A stretch of 64,000 nt of DNA from Hydrangea macrophylla. Its lineage: Eukaryota > Streptophyta > Magnoliopsida > Cornales > Hydrangeaceae. This document shows positions 44,472 through 57,130 of this stretch, one piece after another. Under the pieces are notes generated by a model, which saw nothing but the letters and a program-made list of their open reading frames with translations, was not told where the DNA came from and ran no database searches. Within the stretch, counting starts at the first letter, position 1. Each line of letters opens with the position of its first letter. Position numbers and translations under genes: made by a program. The stretch spans positions 36,750,595-36,814,594 of the forward strand of contig CM066989.1 in assembly GCA_033977485.1 (NCBI GenBank). Direction: 5' to 3'.

Positions 44472-45518
44472 CTAGGTTGAGGCATAGTCGGGCTCATCTA
44501 GTTGGATGTGCTCGACCTCGGATTGGAAACCCTCTAAGAACGGTTTTACCCTTTGGCCATTGACCTTGAAACTTTCGTCGTTCTTAGGATTAAATAACTC
44601 GATGGCCCCATGTGGAAAGACAGATTTGACTATGAAGGGTCCTATCCACCGAGATCGGAGTTTTCTTGGGAAGAGATGAAGGCGTGAATCATATAATAAA
44701 ACTTTCTGTCCCGACTCGAAAGATTTTCGAAAAATCGTTCTATCATGGCGAGCCTTCAACCTTTCCTTGTGAAGTTTAGCATTGTCGTATGCATCTCGAC
44801 GGATTTCTTCCAGTTTCGCCAACTGGAGTTTCCGGAGATGACCTCCCTCTTTAATGTCGACGTTTAAGGAGCGTGTTGCCCAATATGCTTTGTGCTCAAT
44901 TTCTACAGGAAGGTGACATGCCTTGTCGTACACTAACCTATATGGGGACATTCCCAGATTTGTCTTATAGGCAGTACGGTATGCCCAAAGAGCATCAGTC
45001 AGTTTATAAGCCTAGTCTTTTCTGTTGAAACTAACCATCTTTTCTAATATATGCTTGATTTCACGGTTAGCCAACTCTGCCTGACCATTTGTTTGTGGGT
45101 GGTAGGCTAGAGCGATCTTGTGATTCACCCCGTATTTCTTGAGTAGTGATTCCAAAGGCCTATTGCAAAAGTGTTTTCCTTGGTCACTTATTAGTGCTTT
45201 TGGGGTCCCGAAGCGCGATAAGATGTTTTCCTTAAGGAAGGACATTACCGTTTTGTGGTCATTGCATCTCGTCGGTATCGCTTCTACCCATTTTGATATA
45301 TATTCCACAACTAGGAGTATATATTCATAGTTGTTCGATTGAGGAAACGGGCCCATAAAGTCTATGCCCCAACAATCGAATATTTCAATTGTGATGATGG
45401 GAGTTAAGGGCATCGAATTCCTTTTCAAAATTGTACCAAGCTTTTGACATCGTTGGCATGATTTACAAAAAGCATAGGCATCTTTGAACACGGTGGGCCA
45501 ATAGAAGCCGATGTGCAA
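44472..45518 (-). pseudogene. Athila integrase
   Basis: It contains the zinc-finger Cys half (CKSCQRCQKLG), then the core with Asp in GIDFMGPFP, Asp in LISDQGKHF and Glu in NGQAELANREIKH. So all three catalytic residues are present. After a stop near 45012 it continues in the same frame with [17 protein letters not shown] and a C-terminal domain ([16 protein letters not shown]) to a natural stop at 44472. The N-terminal His part lies in another frame (45593-45874 region). Confidence 0.88.
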
Positions 45519-45592
45519 TACTTTGTGTGCGGTCTTTTGGGAGGCAAAATGGCCACCGCAGGCTTCAGAATGACAAGAGGCCAGAATTACAG

Positions 45593-47448
45593 TTATGTCC
45601 TCATTCGGGATGCAACGCCTGATGACTTGATCAGCACATACTTAAATAAGTAAGGGTCATCGAAAAAGAAATGGCGCGCGAACGAAAGGAACTTTTTCTT
45701 GTCCTGATTTGACCAATGACTCGGGGTCTCTCCTGTAACAAGGTAATTTATTATATCTGCGTTCCAAGGTAAACTGGAGACAGCCATCAGTTGCTCGTCT
45801 GGGAATTCATCTTTTATTGGTACGGGCTCAGTGTTGTCAGTAAATGTAAACCGAGATAAATGATTGGCGACCACATTTTCTACTCCTTTTTTATCCTTGA
45901 TAGTGATATCAAATTTCTAGAGTAGGAGTATCCAGCAGATGAGCCTCTGTTTCGCGTCCTTCTTAGATAGCAGGTACTGAGGGCCGAGTGGTCTGTAAAA
46001 CAGACTATTGGGGACCCTATTAGATAAGACCTGAATTTGTCTAGAGCGAAGACTATTGCCAGTAGCTCTTTCTCAGTAGTCGTATAATTCATTTGAGCTT
46101 TGTTAAGTGTTTGACTAGCATAATAGATTACATAAGGCTTGTTATCCTTCCTCTGTCCTAGAACTGCGCCAATGGCATAGTCGCTAGCATCGCACATTAA
46201 CTCAAACGGCAAGCTCCAATCGGGTGCCTGTATTATCGGTGCGGAGGTAAGGTGTTCTTTTAGTGCGTCAAAAGATGTTTGACAGTTTTTCGACCATTCG
46301 AATGGTATGTCTTTAGCCAACAGTTGACACAATGGTCGGGAGATTGCACTAAAATTTTTTATAAAGCGACGATAGAACCCTGCATGTCCCAGAAAAGATC
46401 GGATGTCTCGGACTGTACGAGGGACAGGTAGATTTGCAATTATATCAATTTTTGCTTTATCAACTTGGATACCCTTATCAGAAATAATGTGGCCTAGGAC
46501 AATTCCCTTAGTCACCATGAAGTGACACTTTTCCCAGTTTAGTACTAAGTGTTTGTCCTCGCATCTCGCTAATACATTCTCAAGGTTTTCTAGGCAGTTA
46601 TCAAAACTATGGTCAAACACTGAGAAGTCATCCATAAAGACCTCGAGTGTCTGTTCGACCATATCACTGAATATGCTTAACATGCACCGCTGAAAGGTGG
46701 CAGGTGCATTGCATAAACCGAAGGGCATACGACGGTAAGCGAATGTACTGAACGGACAAGTAAAAGTCATCTTCTCCTGATCTTCAGGAGCAATTTCAAT
46801 TTGGTCATAGCCACTACATCCGTCCAAGAAGCAATAAAATTTATGACCCGCCACTCTTTCTAGCATTTGATCCATGAATGGCAATGGAAAGTGGTCTTTC
46901 CGGGTCACAGTGTTTAACTTTCGATAATCAATACACATTCTCCATCCAGTGGGGACGCGTGTTGGTACTAACTCGTCGTCTTTGTTTGGGATAACTGTTA
47001 TACCAGCCTTTTTGGGCACCACCTGGGTTGGACTAACCCAAGATCTGTCAGAGATAGGATATATAATCCCAATGTCCAGAAGTTTTAGGACTTCCTTTTT
47101 CACGACTTCTTGCATATTAGGATTCAGACGCCTCTGCATTTGTCGCGAAGGTTTGGTGTCTTCCTCCAGATATATCTTATGGGTGCAAATAGATGGGCTG
47201 ATGCCTTTTAGGTCGGCAATAGTCCACCCCAATGCTCCCTTGTACTGTTTGAGCAATTGAATTAACTTATCTTCTAGTTCAGAATTCAATGTGGATGAGA
47301 TTATCACAGGATAAGTCTTTTCAGTTCCTAGAAAAGCGTATTTGAGCTCTTTTTGAAGCTCCTTTAATTCTAGATCGGGAAACTGAAAGTTTGAAGGCAT
47401 AGTTAACTTCGTTTTTGGAGGCAAGGGTTCATATAGTATGAGCCACAT
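45593..47448 (-). pseudogene. Athila reverse transcriptase/RNase H
   Basis: A 522-codon open frame (47448-45880) includes WVSPTQVVPKK, MCIDYRKLN, RRMPFGLCNAP, the catalytic box FMDDFSVF and RNase H (FELMCDASDYAIGAVLG, then TEKELLAIVFAL). The C-terminal RNase H shifts frame near 45950, and 45593-45874 continues with NHLSRF and the integrase N-terminus. The RT active site is intact, so this is the best preserved enzyme in the window, though the polyprotein is broken. Confidence 0.9.
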
Positions 47449-47463
47449 GCATTTAGCTCTATC

Positions 47464-48756
47464 TTACTCTTTAGTTTCCATCATGAGGCAGTCATGATTT
47501 AGAGCAGTGTCCAATGGGGTAGAATCATTAGGTTGATAAGTAGCATCGAATTGTGACACAACTACCTCCAAAGGATCTTTATATTCTACAAGATCAGCCT
47601 CGTCTTCGATGACCGTTTCGATGAAGTGAACTTCTTCTTCGTCCTCGTACTCTTCAAGTCGGGGATTTGAAAAAATTTTGACATTTAAAGTCATGTTCCC
47701 GAATACGATGGTCATGATACCACTGCTTATTTTGATTGTGGCATCAATGGTGTTGAGGAATGGACGTCCGAAAATCACTGGGATTTGTGCACATGGATTA
47801 GACACAGGTTCGGTATCCAATATCACAAAATTGACCGGGAAGACAAATGTATCTATCTGTACCAGAATGTCCTCCAGTATTCCTCTAGGATATTCGACTG
47901 ACCTATCTGCTAATTGCAATGCAACTCGGGTGGGTTTGAGTTCACCCAGCCTTAATTGTTTATATACTGAATATGGCAGCAAGTTTACGCTAGATCCTAG
48001 ATCAAGGAGTGCGTTGTCTATCCTTTGATTCCCAATTCGACACGAGACAGTTGGGGTGCCAGGGTCTTTAAGCTTTGGAGGCAATTCGTTTTGAATAATT
48101 GTACTTGCTTGGCAAGTGACATAAGCGTGTTTCTTCACACTTTGCCTCCTTTTGACCGTGCATAAGTCTTTTAGATACTTAGCGTAGGCTAGCACTTGTT
48201 TGATTGCATCAAGGAGCGGGAGATTAATTTTAACTTGTTTAAACAACTCCAAGAATTCCTGATTCTTTGCCTCATTTTGGGGTTTCTTGAGCCTTTGAGG
48301 ATAAGGCGCTGGAAAAGGGCATTTAGGTAATTCGTCCTTGATAGGCTCCTTTCCAGGCCTTTTCTCAACTTCTTCTACTTCTTTAGGAGTGTCCTCATTT
48401 GATTCTAATGCTTTGTTACTAGTAGACAGCTCCTCCTTTTGAGTAGATGGTTTACCTTTATCCACCACTTCATCCTCTTCATACTCTTCATGGGTAGAGA
48501 GAGGTGTGTTTTTCCCTATGACCTTGCCGCTTCTCAGAGTTGTCACGGCTTTGGCATGTTCGTGGTTATTGGGACCATTGTTGAATCCCTTAGGGTTTGG
48601 AAGTGGTTGAGCGGGAAACGTTCCACTCGAACCCTCTTGTCGTGCATCCATTCTCTCTAATGTCGCGGACATTTTACTCATCATTTGAATTAACTGTTGT
48701 GTTAAATTCGCGTTAGAGAGTGGATCTTCCTCTTGTACCTTTTTGTGAGGTGGCAC
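47464..48756 (-). pseudogene. Athila gag C-terminus and protease
   Basis: The 430-codon frame starts in a Q/N-rich gag tail and an acidic linker. Then comes KCPFPAPYPQRLKK ... FLELFKQVKINLPLLDAIKQ, typical of Athila, and the protease with LLDLGSSVNLLPYSVY. Athila proteases use D-L-G in place of D-T/S-G, so this site looks intact. A single TAA separates it from RT in the same frame. Confidence 0.87.
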
Positions 48757-48828
48757 GTAAACATTTGGTTGTTGATTATCAGAGGGTTGAACGTTGTTGT
48801 AGTTGTTTGCTCTATTTTGATGGAATGG

Positions 48829-50041
48829 CTAGGACTGCCTGTTGTATTGCCCTTGATATTGATTATTGTTGTTGTAGGGCTGTTGTTGTTGAGATTGGTT
48901 TTGGGTCCCAGCATTGTTTTTCCAATCAAACCCGGGGTGATTCCATCTATTGTTATTATTTTGTGAATTATAATTGTTGTAGGAATTCCCCACCCCCCTA
49001 TACCCTTGCATGGCATTCATTTCCATGGGGGGGTTGTTCTTGAAAATACGGCACATTAGGACAGTATTGATTGGTGTGTCCCAGCATGTTGCATGTGCCG
49101 CATGGTTCTTCAGGCAAAAACTACCTAGAACTCTCTCCTTTCATTCCCAACTCTTCCACTTTCTTCACTAGTTCTTCATACTTGTTCATCAGATGATCCT
49201 CACTTTTTAGTTGGTATAAACTTTTCTCTTCCACACAGGATATCTATGAGTGTGGGACATCGTCTGAATTTGACCACTCATGGGTGTGTTCAGCTTACCA
49301 CTCGAAATCAGCTTCAGCTTCTTCCGTGTTTTTGCAAAAAAAATGGCCCTGAACTCGTGGTCTCGACCAACTTTTTTGTTTCACCTTTAATCCTTCATAA
49401 AAGTAGCTTATGGTTCGCCATTTCTCGTACCCGTGATGTGGGCATAAGAGTAGCAAATCCTTGAAATGCTCCCAAGTTTGGGTGAAAGTTTCATTGCTCT
49501 TTTGTTTGTAAGAATTTATTTATCGTTTAAGCTCGGTGGTCATGCGGGATGGAAAGAATTTCTTCAGGAAAGCAGTGTTCATCGCATGCCAGGTGTAGAT
49601 TGAATTTGGCTTTAAGGTGAGTAACCACGCTTTTGCTTTATCCTTCAGAGTGAAAGGAAATAGCAGTGGACGTGACACGTCTACAAGAAAATTCTGTGAG
49701 AAAGTTTTACAAACATCTTCAAAGTCCTTGACATGTAGATACGCCTTCTCGCTCTCCATCCCATGAAAGGTAGGAAGGAGTTGAATCATTCCATTGCAAA
49801 ATTGAAATTCGCCTGCATGAGGTGGAATGAGAATACAAGAAGGTGTAGGCGCGTGTTCAGGTGTCATGAGATCGCACAAAGGACGAAGTGAATCGTCGAT
49901 TGGTACAACCACATTATCACCGTTTTCACTTTGATTATCAGCCATTGAATCAATAGGTGTAACTATGGGATTAATAGAACTAGATGAATCGGGTGAATAG
50001 AATGGGTTTCCGTAAATTCCTTCGATGGAATTATCGGACAT
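48829..50041 (-). pseudogene. Athila gag N-terminal part
   Basis: The ATG at 50041 (MSDNSIEGIYGNPFYSPD) opens 173 codons with the gag core (FHGMESEKAYLHVKDFEDVCKTFSQ ... LKDKAKAWLLTLKPNSIYTW). After a stop at 49520 the sequence decays with frameshifts. 48829-49056 gives an N/Q-rich segment (NNNNRWNHPGFDWKNNAG). The zinc knuckle is not clearly seen. Confidence 0.83.
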
Positions 50042-50145
50042 AAAGGGAAAGACCCTAAGTAATTTTTAATCTAAAGAATGGAAGAAAAAGAAAACAGAAA
50101 GAGATAAGGATAGATTGAGGTAAACTAAGCGTTAGCTTGTCGCCT

Positions 50146-50163
50146 TCCCTGGTAACGGCGCCA
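50146..50163 (-). other. Athila primer-binding site (tRNA-Asp)
   Basis: The minus strand reads TGGCGCCGTTACCAGGGA, close to the complement of the plant tRNA-Asp 3' end, the primer typical for Athila. Six bases separate it from the LTR. Confidence 0.88.
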
Positions 50164-50823
50164 AAAACTTGACACGAGAATTTTTCTGTGTGCACTTGTG
50201 TGCTATACCCAAGTGTAGGTAATCGTGCAAGTAGTAATCTGGTTAAGTCCATGTCGATCCTACAGGGAAGGTGTTAAACTAAAAAAAACATAGATTAATC
50301 TCAAAAAGGGAAAAAAAATCAATACTTTTAAGAAAAGTAGAGCACGGAATTCCACGGGTTATCAACTACTAACGATAAAACAATTAAACTAATGACTAAC
50401 TAACAATTTAAAGCGATGATTTAAAATATTTCTCTTAATAAAAAGGAATGTTGGGATCACACGAATCCACCGCGACCTAGCCATCTACCATGCAATTACG
50501 TTGAAGCTCAATGGAGTACACTCTCTACAGTATTCCGTATTTATCTTAGGATAAAGAATCCATAGTCCTTTCATGACCGGGACTATGTAATCACAATTAA
50601 GTTTGAAATACATGAAAGCGGTTTAAAATAATAGTTTAGACTCGCACCTCCAATGGTGTTAGTATTGAGGGTGTTTGCAAAGTGTATTAAAGGAAAATAT
50701 CTCAAGGCTTTAAGTTTACAGACTGTTCTGACTAACTGAACGTTTGGGGACAATTTGATAACAAATCAGTAAAGCAGAAAGTCTAAGAATACTGCACAGG
50801 ATGTCCTCAAAAATCAGAGAATT

Positions 50824-50939
50824 CGATCGATCGACGTGCTTTCGATCGATCGAACATCTTCATCCCTCGATCGATCGAACTGACTTCGATCGATTGACAA
50901 TGTCTCTGTTCCGATCGATCGAACATCTTCGATCGATCA
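50824..50939. repeat. Paired CGATCGATCG array A (5' LTR)
   Basis: Starts at 50824, 50843, 50868, 50887, 50912 and 50930 (19, 25, 19, 25, 18), exactly the spacing in the 3' LTR. Confidence 0.92.
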
Positions 50940-51352
50940 AACACAGGAATTATTCTGCTACATGGCAGAGGCTTGAGATTATCGTGATCTCCCAACCTGG
51001 GGACTACTCAGACATAGTCTGGAGTGTCACAGATGCGTTTTTAATGTAAAAGTTCATTAAGGATGCGTTTGGTTGTGATTTTAACATGAAAACTTTGTAA
51101 ACTAATGGTGTGAACTTATTTTGCATGCACTACTATGAGTTTAACAGATTATACTACTAGAAACTATAAACTGATTATAAACAAACTGAAATAATAGAAC
51201 CTGAGACGATGTATTAAGATCAAATCACTTGAAAATCCGAGAACAAGCAAGAGTATACTTTGAAACCTACAAAAAAAATCAAGAAAAACTCTCTTCTCTC
51301 TTTATAAAATGATAAAAACTAAAAGTGGGCGTCCTTTTTGACGTGAGTACAA

Positions 51353-51366
51353 CTGATATATATAGA
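51353..51366 (-). promoter_or_regulatory. Athila LTR TATA box
   Basis: The minus strand reads TCTATATATATCAG about 310 bases into the LTR. A TGACGTG-type word (bZIP site; 'gacgtgag' on the plus strand at about 51340) lies just downstream. Confidence 0.5.
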
Positions 51367-51435
51367 TAAACCTACAGCTAGGGTTTTAACCAACGCTCCC
51401 GCAGCGTGCGCGTAAAATTTGATAAAAGTCATGTT

Positions 51436-51542
51436 CGATCGATCGAACATTCTCGATCGATTGAACTTCTGGGATCTTCGATCGCTTAAACTTCTTTCAA
51501 TCGATCGAACTCTCGATCGCTCGAATCTTCCTCGATCGCTTG
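51436..51542. repeat. Paired CGATCGATCG array B (5' LTR)
   Basis: Starts at 51436, 51454, 51479, 51498, 51514 and 51533 (18, 25, 19, 16, 19). Several copies have CGATCGCTTG or CGATCGCTCG variants. Confidence 0.88.
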
Positions 51543-51669
51543 AACTCTGTGCTTCAGCTTTGAAATGGCTTCTTTAAAATCCAGCACTTCCTTTTATCGT
51601 TATCTTTCAATTCCCCACACAGCAATGGTAACCTGCACAAACTACAGCTAAAACAAACAACTTATCGCA

Positions 51670-52314
51670 GATTAATCATAGTGTGTGAGAACTGGCATTG
51701 TAATTCAAACTGCAAATAAACAAGGGAATTGTAAACTAAATTAGTAAATTTTCTTCTTTTAGCACGGTAGTATTTTACAAATACCCTCGCTTGTCAGTGA
51801 TGCTCTGTGGCAGACGGGCAATAGAGGTGGCGATGACAATGATGATGACGATGGAGGTTATCATTGATGGCATCGATCCGTGGCAGTGGTGGTAGAGGCT
51901 ATGGTAGAGGGAGATAGAGAAAGAAAAAGAAGGGAAAGAGAGAGACAGAAAGAGGCAGCTAGGGTTTCTTGGGGCATTTTAGGGAGGAAAAATAAGAGTT
52001 TTATATGTCCACGGATGTAGTAGACTTTAGGATTTTGATTCACGGATTTTTTTTTTTTAACAAATTAAGAATCAAATAGGATTTTAAATTCTTGGTAGTT
52101 GTTTCTAGGATTTTTTCAGTAAATTTATCTGATAGAAAAGATGGCTAAATGGCAAAGCGTTTGCCTTTTGGTGACCAACGATCAAGGTTTTGCTGTTTGG
52201 ACCAAACGACATTGTCTTTGTTGTTTTATCATTAAATGGCCTTCTGTTTGCATTTTCCTTGTATGTTAAAGAAAATTAGATGAATGGCAAACTTAAGTCC
52301 CACTATCCTACACT
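51670..52314. other. Right flank of Athila element
   Basis: Non-coding. It contains a GA-rich stretch (51898-51960) and a T-run (52048-52058). A 60-codon minus frame (51861-52043) is low-complexity. The right end includes the hAT target site. Confidence 0.4.
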
Positions 52315-52944
52315 CAGGGCCGATCCTGTCTATAGGCATGGTAGGCGGTCTCCTAGGGCCCCACATTTTGCTCTTCAAAAGGGTTCCAAAAAATATTGAG
52401 TAGGGACCAAAATAAAAGTTTCGTCCGTAATATGTTGAACCAATTGTAATAGAGTTGAGGCAAATACTAAAAAAAAAAAAATAAACAAATAAATGTATTG
52501 CCCCATTGTAATCCAACCCACCTTAAATATTTAAACCTATTCTCACTTTTTCTGTTTAACTCAACATAAATTATTTTATGTTGGATCAGGCTTTATAAAT
52601 TTTTATCAAGGATAAGCTCTGATTATCAACAAAATGTAATAATATGAACACATGTGGAACTACAAAGGGCCAAAGGTGCTAGAGGGAGGAGAAAAAATCA
52701 GAATCAGTTCATGCAATAAGGATTACAATCACTAAACCTTCGAATTCTCAAAACTGACTAAAAAAAACTCACAAATCAACACTATAAGTTTACAACATGT
52801 TTGATATAGAAATTATACTCACAAACATGTATAAATAAACCCAAAATTTTTGGTTCAGGGGCGCTATATCCAAACCCTCATTGTTTAAATGGCCCCGTCT
52901 TTCAATGTTCGCCTAAGACCCCCAACTTATCAGGACCGGCCCTG
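52315..52944. mobile_element. Non-autonomous hAT element with 8-bp TSD
   Basis: It begins CAGGGCCGATCCTG and ends with the inverse CAGGGCCGGTCCTG. It is flanked by a perfect 8-bp repeat CCTACACT (52307-52314 and 52945-52952). The termini extend with loosely matching words ('aggcggtctcctagggcccc' against 'ggccccgtctttcaatg' near the right end). It is 630 bp, AT-rich inside, with no transposase frame. Confidence 0.87.
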
Positions 52945-52952
52945 CCTACACT

Positions 52953-53511
52953 ATCCTAAATTCAGAGCTACACCACTATGAACCATCCGCACCACTGCAG
53001 AGCTAAAAGGAACAACTTACTAAATTGAGTGGATTGTGACGTTCAGTGGGAGGAACTGCTGAAGAAATTTGTAAGTTTTTTTTTAGGGGAAATTTGGAGC
53101 CATATATGCGTTGGCCAGGTTACCCACCCTTTTCGAAGAAGGAACTGTTTGTCTTACTATTCTTTTTCGAAAGTCTTATTCATTTACACAGTGAAAAATA
53201 CTTAGGATAAGCAGATATATATATATATAATATATATATTGGTAGACTGGATTCAATTTTTATTTTATTTTATTTTATTTTATTTATTTATTTTTATACT
53301 CTCCTATGTGGGTGAGCAATAGAAGTCATTGCCTCCTATCAAAGGAAAATGAGTAAGTTTTTGAAAAATCTTACAAACACAATCTACAAACACTACAAAG
53401 AGAGACATGGTATTTGTAGATTGTATTTGTGAGATTTGTTTGTGCCTAAAAACTTACTCAAGGGCAATAAAGTAATTTTATAAGACTTAAGAGTAGAGCA
53501 ATGTGATAAGG
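52953..53511. other. Spacer with AT repeats
   Basis: It contains (TA)n at about 53215-53240 and a (TTTTA)n run at about 53259-53297. No gene is seen. Confidence 0.5.
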
Positions 53512-53572
<61 letters not shown>

Positions 53573-53590
53573 CACACACACACACACACA
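53512..53590. repeat. (CT)n(CA)n compound microsatellite
   Basis: About 28 CT units, one CG break, then about nine CA units. It is the longest simple repeat in the window. Frames over it (for example 53393-53587 minus) are artefacts. Confidence 0.95.
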
Positions 53591-53649
53591 ACTATACCAA
53601 TGTTCTAATCTCTTACTTTAGAAACTTTATGCATGTATAACATTATGAT

Positions 53650-53830
53650 AAAACTTAGCTGTATGTTTGATAATCTAATTAAATGCTGAATATAAAATTT
53701 TGAGCTTTTATTTTTTTCCTAATATGCTTGACTATGTGTTAGGGCTTACCATTTAATTGAAAAAGCAGCAGAAAATTTATTGAAATCTTGAAGCGAAAAC
53801 ATTCTATTAAAAAAGAGTAATGCCATGCCT
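53650..53830. mobile_element. Tourist-like MITE, copy 3 (partial)
   Basis: It starts 'gtatgtttgataatctaattaaatgctgaa', matching copy 1 ('gagtttgataacccaatta'), and shares 'aattgaaaaagcagc'. The right half is replaced by a tandem duplication. Confidence 0.55.
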
Positions 53831-53988
53831 CTCAAGATATATTAGGTGATAGATCCCTCAATATTAGGTGTATTAAGCCGCAGAAAATTTATTGAAATCT
53901 TGAAGTGAAAACATTCTATTGAAAAAGAGTAATGCCATGCCTCTCAAGATATATTAGTTGATAGATCCCTCAATATTAGGTGTATTAA
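53766..53988. repeat. 112-bp tandem duplication within Tourist copy 3
   Basis: 53766-53877 is repeated at 53878-53988 with only a few differences (for example 'aagcgaaa'/'aagtgaaa'). The unit includes MITE sequence plus its flank, so duplication happened after insertion. Confidence 0.85.
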
Positions 53989-54685
53989 TCAAAAACCCAC
54001 ATGATTTGTCCATTTTCTTAAAAAGCCCATCGCTAGTTTTTCAATTTGGTGAAAAGTCTCTCATAACCCATAGATAATATTATCTATCAACTTTAAACCA
54101 CCATAACTCACTCATTTTTTTAGCCTTTTTGAGTGAATGGATCTCATGTATTTGTTTGAGATGTACAAATTGGAATTGGAATTGAAAATTGTACCCAAAA
54201 AAATAAAGTAATTTGGAACCTTTTTTTTTTATCTATCAAAATAGATGATATTATCTGTAGGCAAATAGATAATATTGACCTAAACAAACATAATTTCATT
54301 TTTTTTGGGCCTTTTTTGATGACCTTTTATTTATTTTTTATTATTACTATTATTATTATTATTATTTTGTATTTCATGTATTCTTCAAGATCTACGCAAT
54401 AGGCTTGAAAATTTTACAAAAAAAAGGTACGGTGCAACCTGATTTTGAGATTTTATTTATCTAACAGATAATATTATCTGTCTTATCTATTAGCAGACAT
54501 ATGATATTACGTGTTTGTATTACCGGCGATAGCTTTCTCAATTCTTGGGCTTTTTTGGTGATTTTTTTTTAAATTTTTTATTTCCTGTATTTTTTTGAGA
54601 TCTATGCACTTATGGTACCAATTTTATGAAAAGAATATATTTTTGATATATTTATGCAAAAAATATAGTTTTCCATATCTATTTT
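53989..54685. other. AT-rich foldback stretch
   Basis: It holds repeated 'gataatattatc' palindromes (about 54070, 54250, 54280, 54463), an (ATT)n run (54337-54366) and 'gggccttttttgatgacc'-like words recurring near 54310 and 54545. It is likely decayed transposon DNA. No gene is seen. Confidence 0.45.
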
Positions 54686-55001
54686 TGTAACACCTTGTCT
54701 TTTTATTTTCATTAATAAATATTTCTTTTCCTTTCTATGTATTAACAAAAATATTGTATGGGGTCAAATCGTAATTTTCATAATAAAGAAATACCTGCTT
54801 TTGGTTTGAAACTGTAATTGTACATTTTTATGAAACTAGGAATTTATTTCCTAAGCTAGTATTTTTCTGTATTTTTATTTTAACCATAAATACTTGTTTT
54901 TGTTTCAGTTGCGATTATATCGCGATGTAGGTGAGGGAGCCCGTGAGCTCAACCTCACCAGATAGAATCCGGGCTTTGCTTGGAGCCCAAATTCTTTAAC
55001 A

Positions 55002-55037
<36 letters not shown>

Positions 55038-55511
55038 GTTCATAACTCTCAATCTCTCACAGTTTCTCAACTCTCTCTCTACGAACTCACTCTCTCTCCC
55101 AATTCACTCTCAATTCTCTTTGGCTCTCTCTATAGAACATACACACACAGATTATATATATACTTATACCACATACATATACATATAGAACAAGGAAGAA
55201 ATCAAGATTCGGTGAATTTACGGCGGGTTTTCTCAGCACCTAAATTTTTGTCCAATCACCTCAGTGAGTATTGTAAACTCACTCCCAAAGTTTATAGACG
55301 TAAATTTCTATATATAGAGAGGTGTATTTACGTATATATGTGTAATCACCATGGGAGCTTGAAAATTGGAGTTTTATGAAACTCAACCAAAATCATTTCC
55401 GTGAATTGAAAATGAAAGATCTTAATCGCAATAAGCTGCGGTTCGAAAACTATGAAGTACTTCATCCGTATCGCGACGTATTGTTGATTTAAAGTTTTGT
55501 CACTCTTACTT
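54686..55511 (+). repeat. Possible truncated LTR interrupted by Tekay-2
   Basis: It starts TGTAACACCTTGTC, the terminus style of Tekay LTRs. It has a long (TA)n at 55004-55026 and a CT-rich leader (55030-55140). Tekay-2 begins at 55512. No partner is in the window, so this is tentative. Confidence 0.35.
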
Positions 55512-56022
55512 TGTCACACCCGTTCCAGAAATTTATGATTCTGAGAATGCATCATTTGAGATTTTGAAATTATTAATGTTATTAATAATTTGAGTTGAGG
55601 TTGACTGTGAGTTAACGGTAAGGTGTCAGTGAGGACACGGGAACATGGTAGTTCATATGGCATGAGCATGAGTAAATGACATTTATATGATTTAAATGTT
55701 ATTTGACTTATATGGTATTTTGTGAATAGTGAATTATACCTGTGTAGTATAATTTCTAGTATTTTCGGTATTGTTTGTTAACATTTTGAGAACTGTGGTG
55801 AGAACGTGAGTGTCACGGTAAATAAAAGTAGGTTGTGTAGAAATTCCACAGAATATAGTTTTCGGACGTTATTTTTGGACCCAAACGAAACCTAGTCGAA
55901 AACTTTTGAAATTTATAGTTTTCACTCGTAAAGTTATAAAATGGACATGTGCGAAGTTTCATGTGTTAATTAGAAGTTTGAGAAACTTGCGGGGAGTTAA
56001 ACGTAATTTCCAGAACATTTGT

Positions 56023-56032
56023 CTATATATAG
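56023..56032 (+). promoter_or_regulatory. Tekay-2 LTR TATA box
   Basis: CTATATATAG lies about 510 bases into the LTR, conserved in the 3' LTR (about 62938). It is followed 10 bases later by a perfect dyad 'gatgaga...tctcatc' around the expected start site. Confidence 0.6.
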
Positions 56033-57130
56033 AAGTGGATGAGATTTCATTCTCATCCAAACTTTCAAAATATCTAGAGAGAAGAGAGAGAAGGGAGATT
56101 GGAGCCAACGGGCTTTGCGACGCCGATCGACGACCGTTCGTCCGTCAGATTTTCTCCAGATTTTAGATTTGAACTCGTGGAGGTAAGATCTACGTTTTGA
56201 TACTACTTAGGCTGTGTTTGGCCATTTTTTGTAAAAATCTTAATTCTAGACTTTTGGGAAAAACAGGTATAAACTTGTAGGAATTTTATCAAATTCGAAA
56301 TCCGACGATTAATTAGCCTCCTAGTCGATCCTTCAAAGTTTGGGGGAAATCGCACGAGGTATGCAGTTCTAACTTGTGAAATATAGAGAAATACATGTTT
56401 TATATTTCGATGACGAAATTGAGATCCGGGCAAAATCCATGTGTTATTTATAGGCCCGTTAATTATGCACGCGCTAAATTGTGAAAAGCATGTCTAAATT
56501 TACGCGAGCACGTTGAGTTGTCTATGTGGGTCAAAGGGGGGTCTTATACAAATTCATGCCGGAGTAAGCTTCTCGTTGTTTGAGAATTTTAGTAGCGAGG
56601 ACTACTGTGCATGGTTTAAGGCTTGGACTTGCCATAGCACTTGTGGGGATGTAATGGTTGTAGGCTTGGACTTGCCATTGACATCGCGATCTAAGGCTTG
56701 GACTTGCCGCTACCGGATGAAGGCGTATTTTTCTCCCTAGAGACTATTTATATGATTTATGAGATTGAGGCATGTTTATCATATATTGCTTTTGTTAGAA
56801 CTTGTACGCTCAGCATATAGCTGAGCAGTGGAGATGTACTCCATTGCAGGTAAGAAGAAAGACAAGAAGAAGCGTGATGAGTGAGGCCGTTAAAGAACGC
56901 TGGAGGAATCACATGTTTATGTTTTGTTTCTATTTCCTAAACTGTGTTAGGATTTGGTAAATTGTAGAACGGTGTAATAGAATCATGGATTAGTTCCGTA
57001 GTATGGAAATCTTGTAATTGAATTCCCGCAGTTGTGTTTTAAAACGTTGCAATTCAGTTGGTTATGATTGTTGTTGGTGTGGAGAAGCATAAGTTGTTAA
57101 TTTTCACAACAGGGCTGCCCAGTAGGGGAG

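Larger units (their letters stand above)
38283..51669 (-). mobile_element. Athila-like Ty3 retrotransposon
   Basis: LTRs 38283-39795 and 50170-51669 bound a minus-strand element. In transcription order: LTR, tRNA-Asp primer site, gag, protease, RT/RNase H, integrase, a small possibly spliced ORF, an env-position ORF, a long non-coding tail, LTR. The tRNA-Asp primer site and protease/RT sequences (LLDLGSSVNLLP, FMDDFSVF) mark the Athila lineage. It is 13.4 kb. The flanks share only GAT, so no clean target duplication is seen. Multiple stops and frameshifts disable it. Confidence 0.92.
50170..51669 (-). repeat. Athila 5' LTR (1500 bp)
   Basis: Partner of 38283-39795. In transcription order: palindrome array B (51542-51436), TATA box (51366-51353), array A (50939-50824), end. 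So one array lies upstream of the promoter and one is transcribed. Confidence 0.92.

Noticed and set aside
38278..51674. Target duplication of the Athila element
   Set aside because: Left flank GCGAT and right flank GATTA share only GAT; not enough to call a 5-bp duplication.
53393..53587. 64-codon minus frame with ERERER
   Set aside because: Encoded by the microsatellite.
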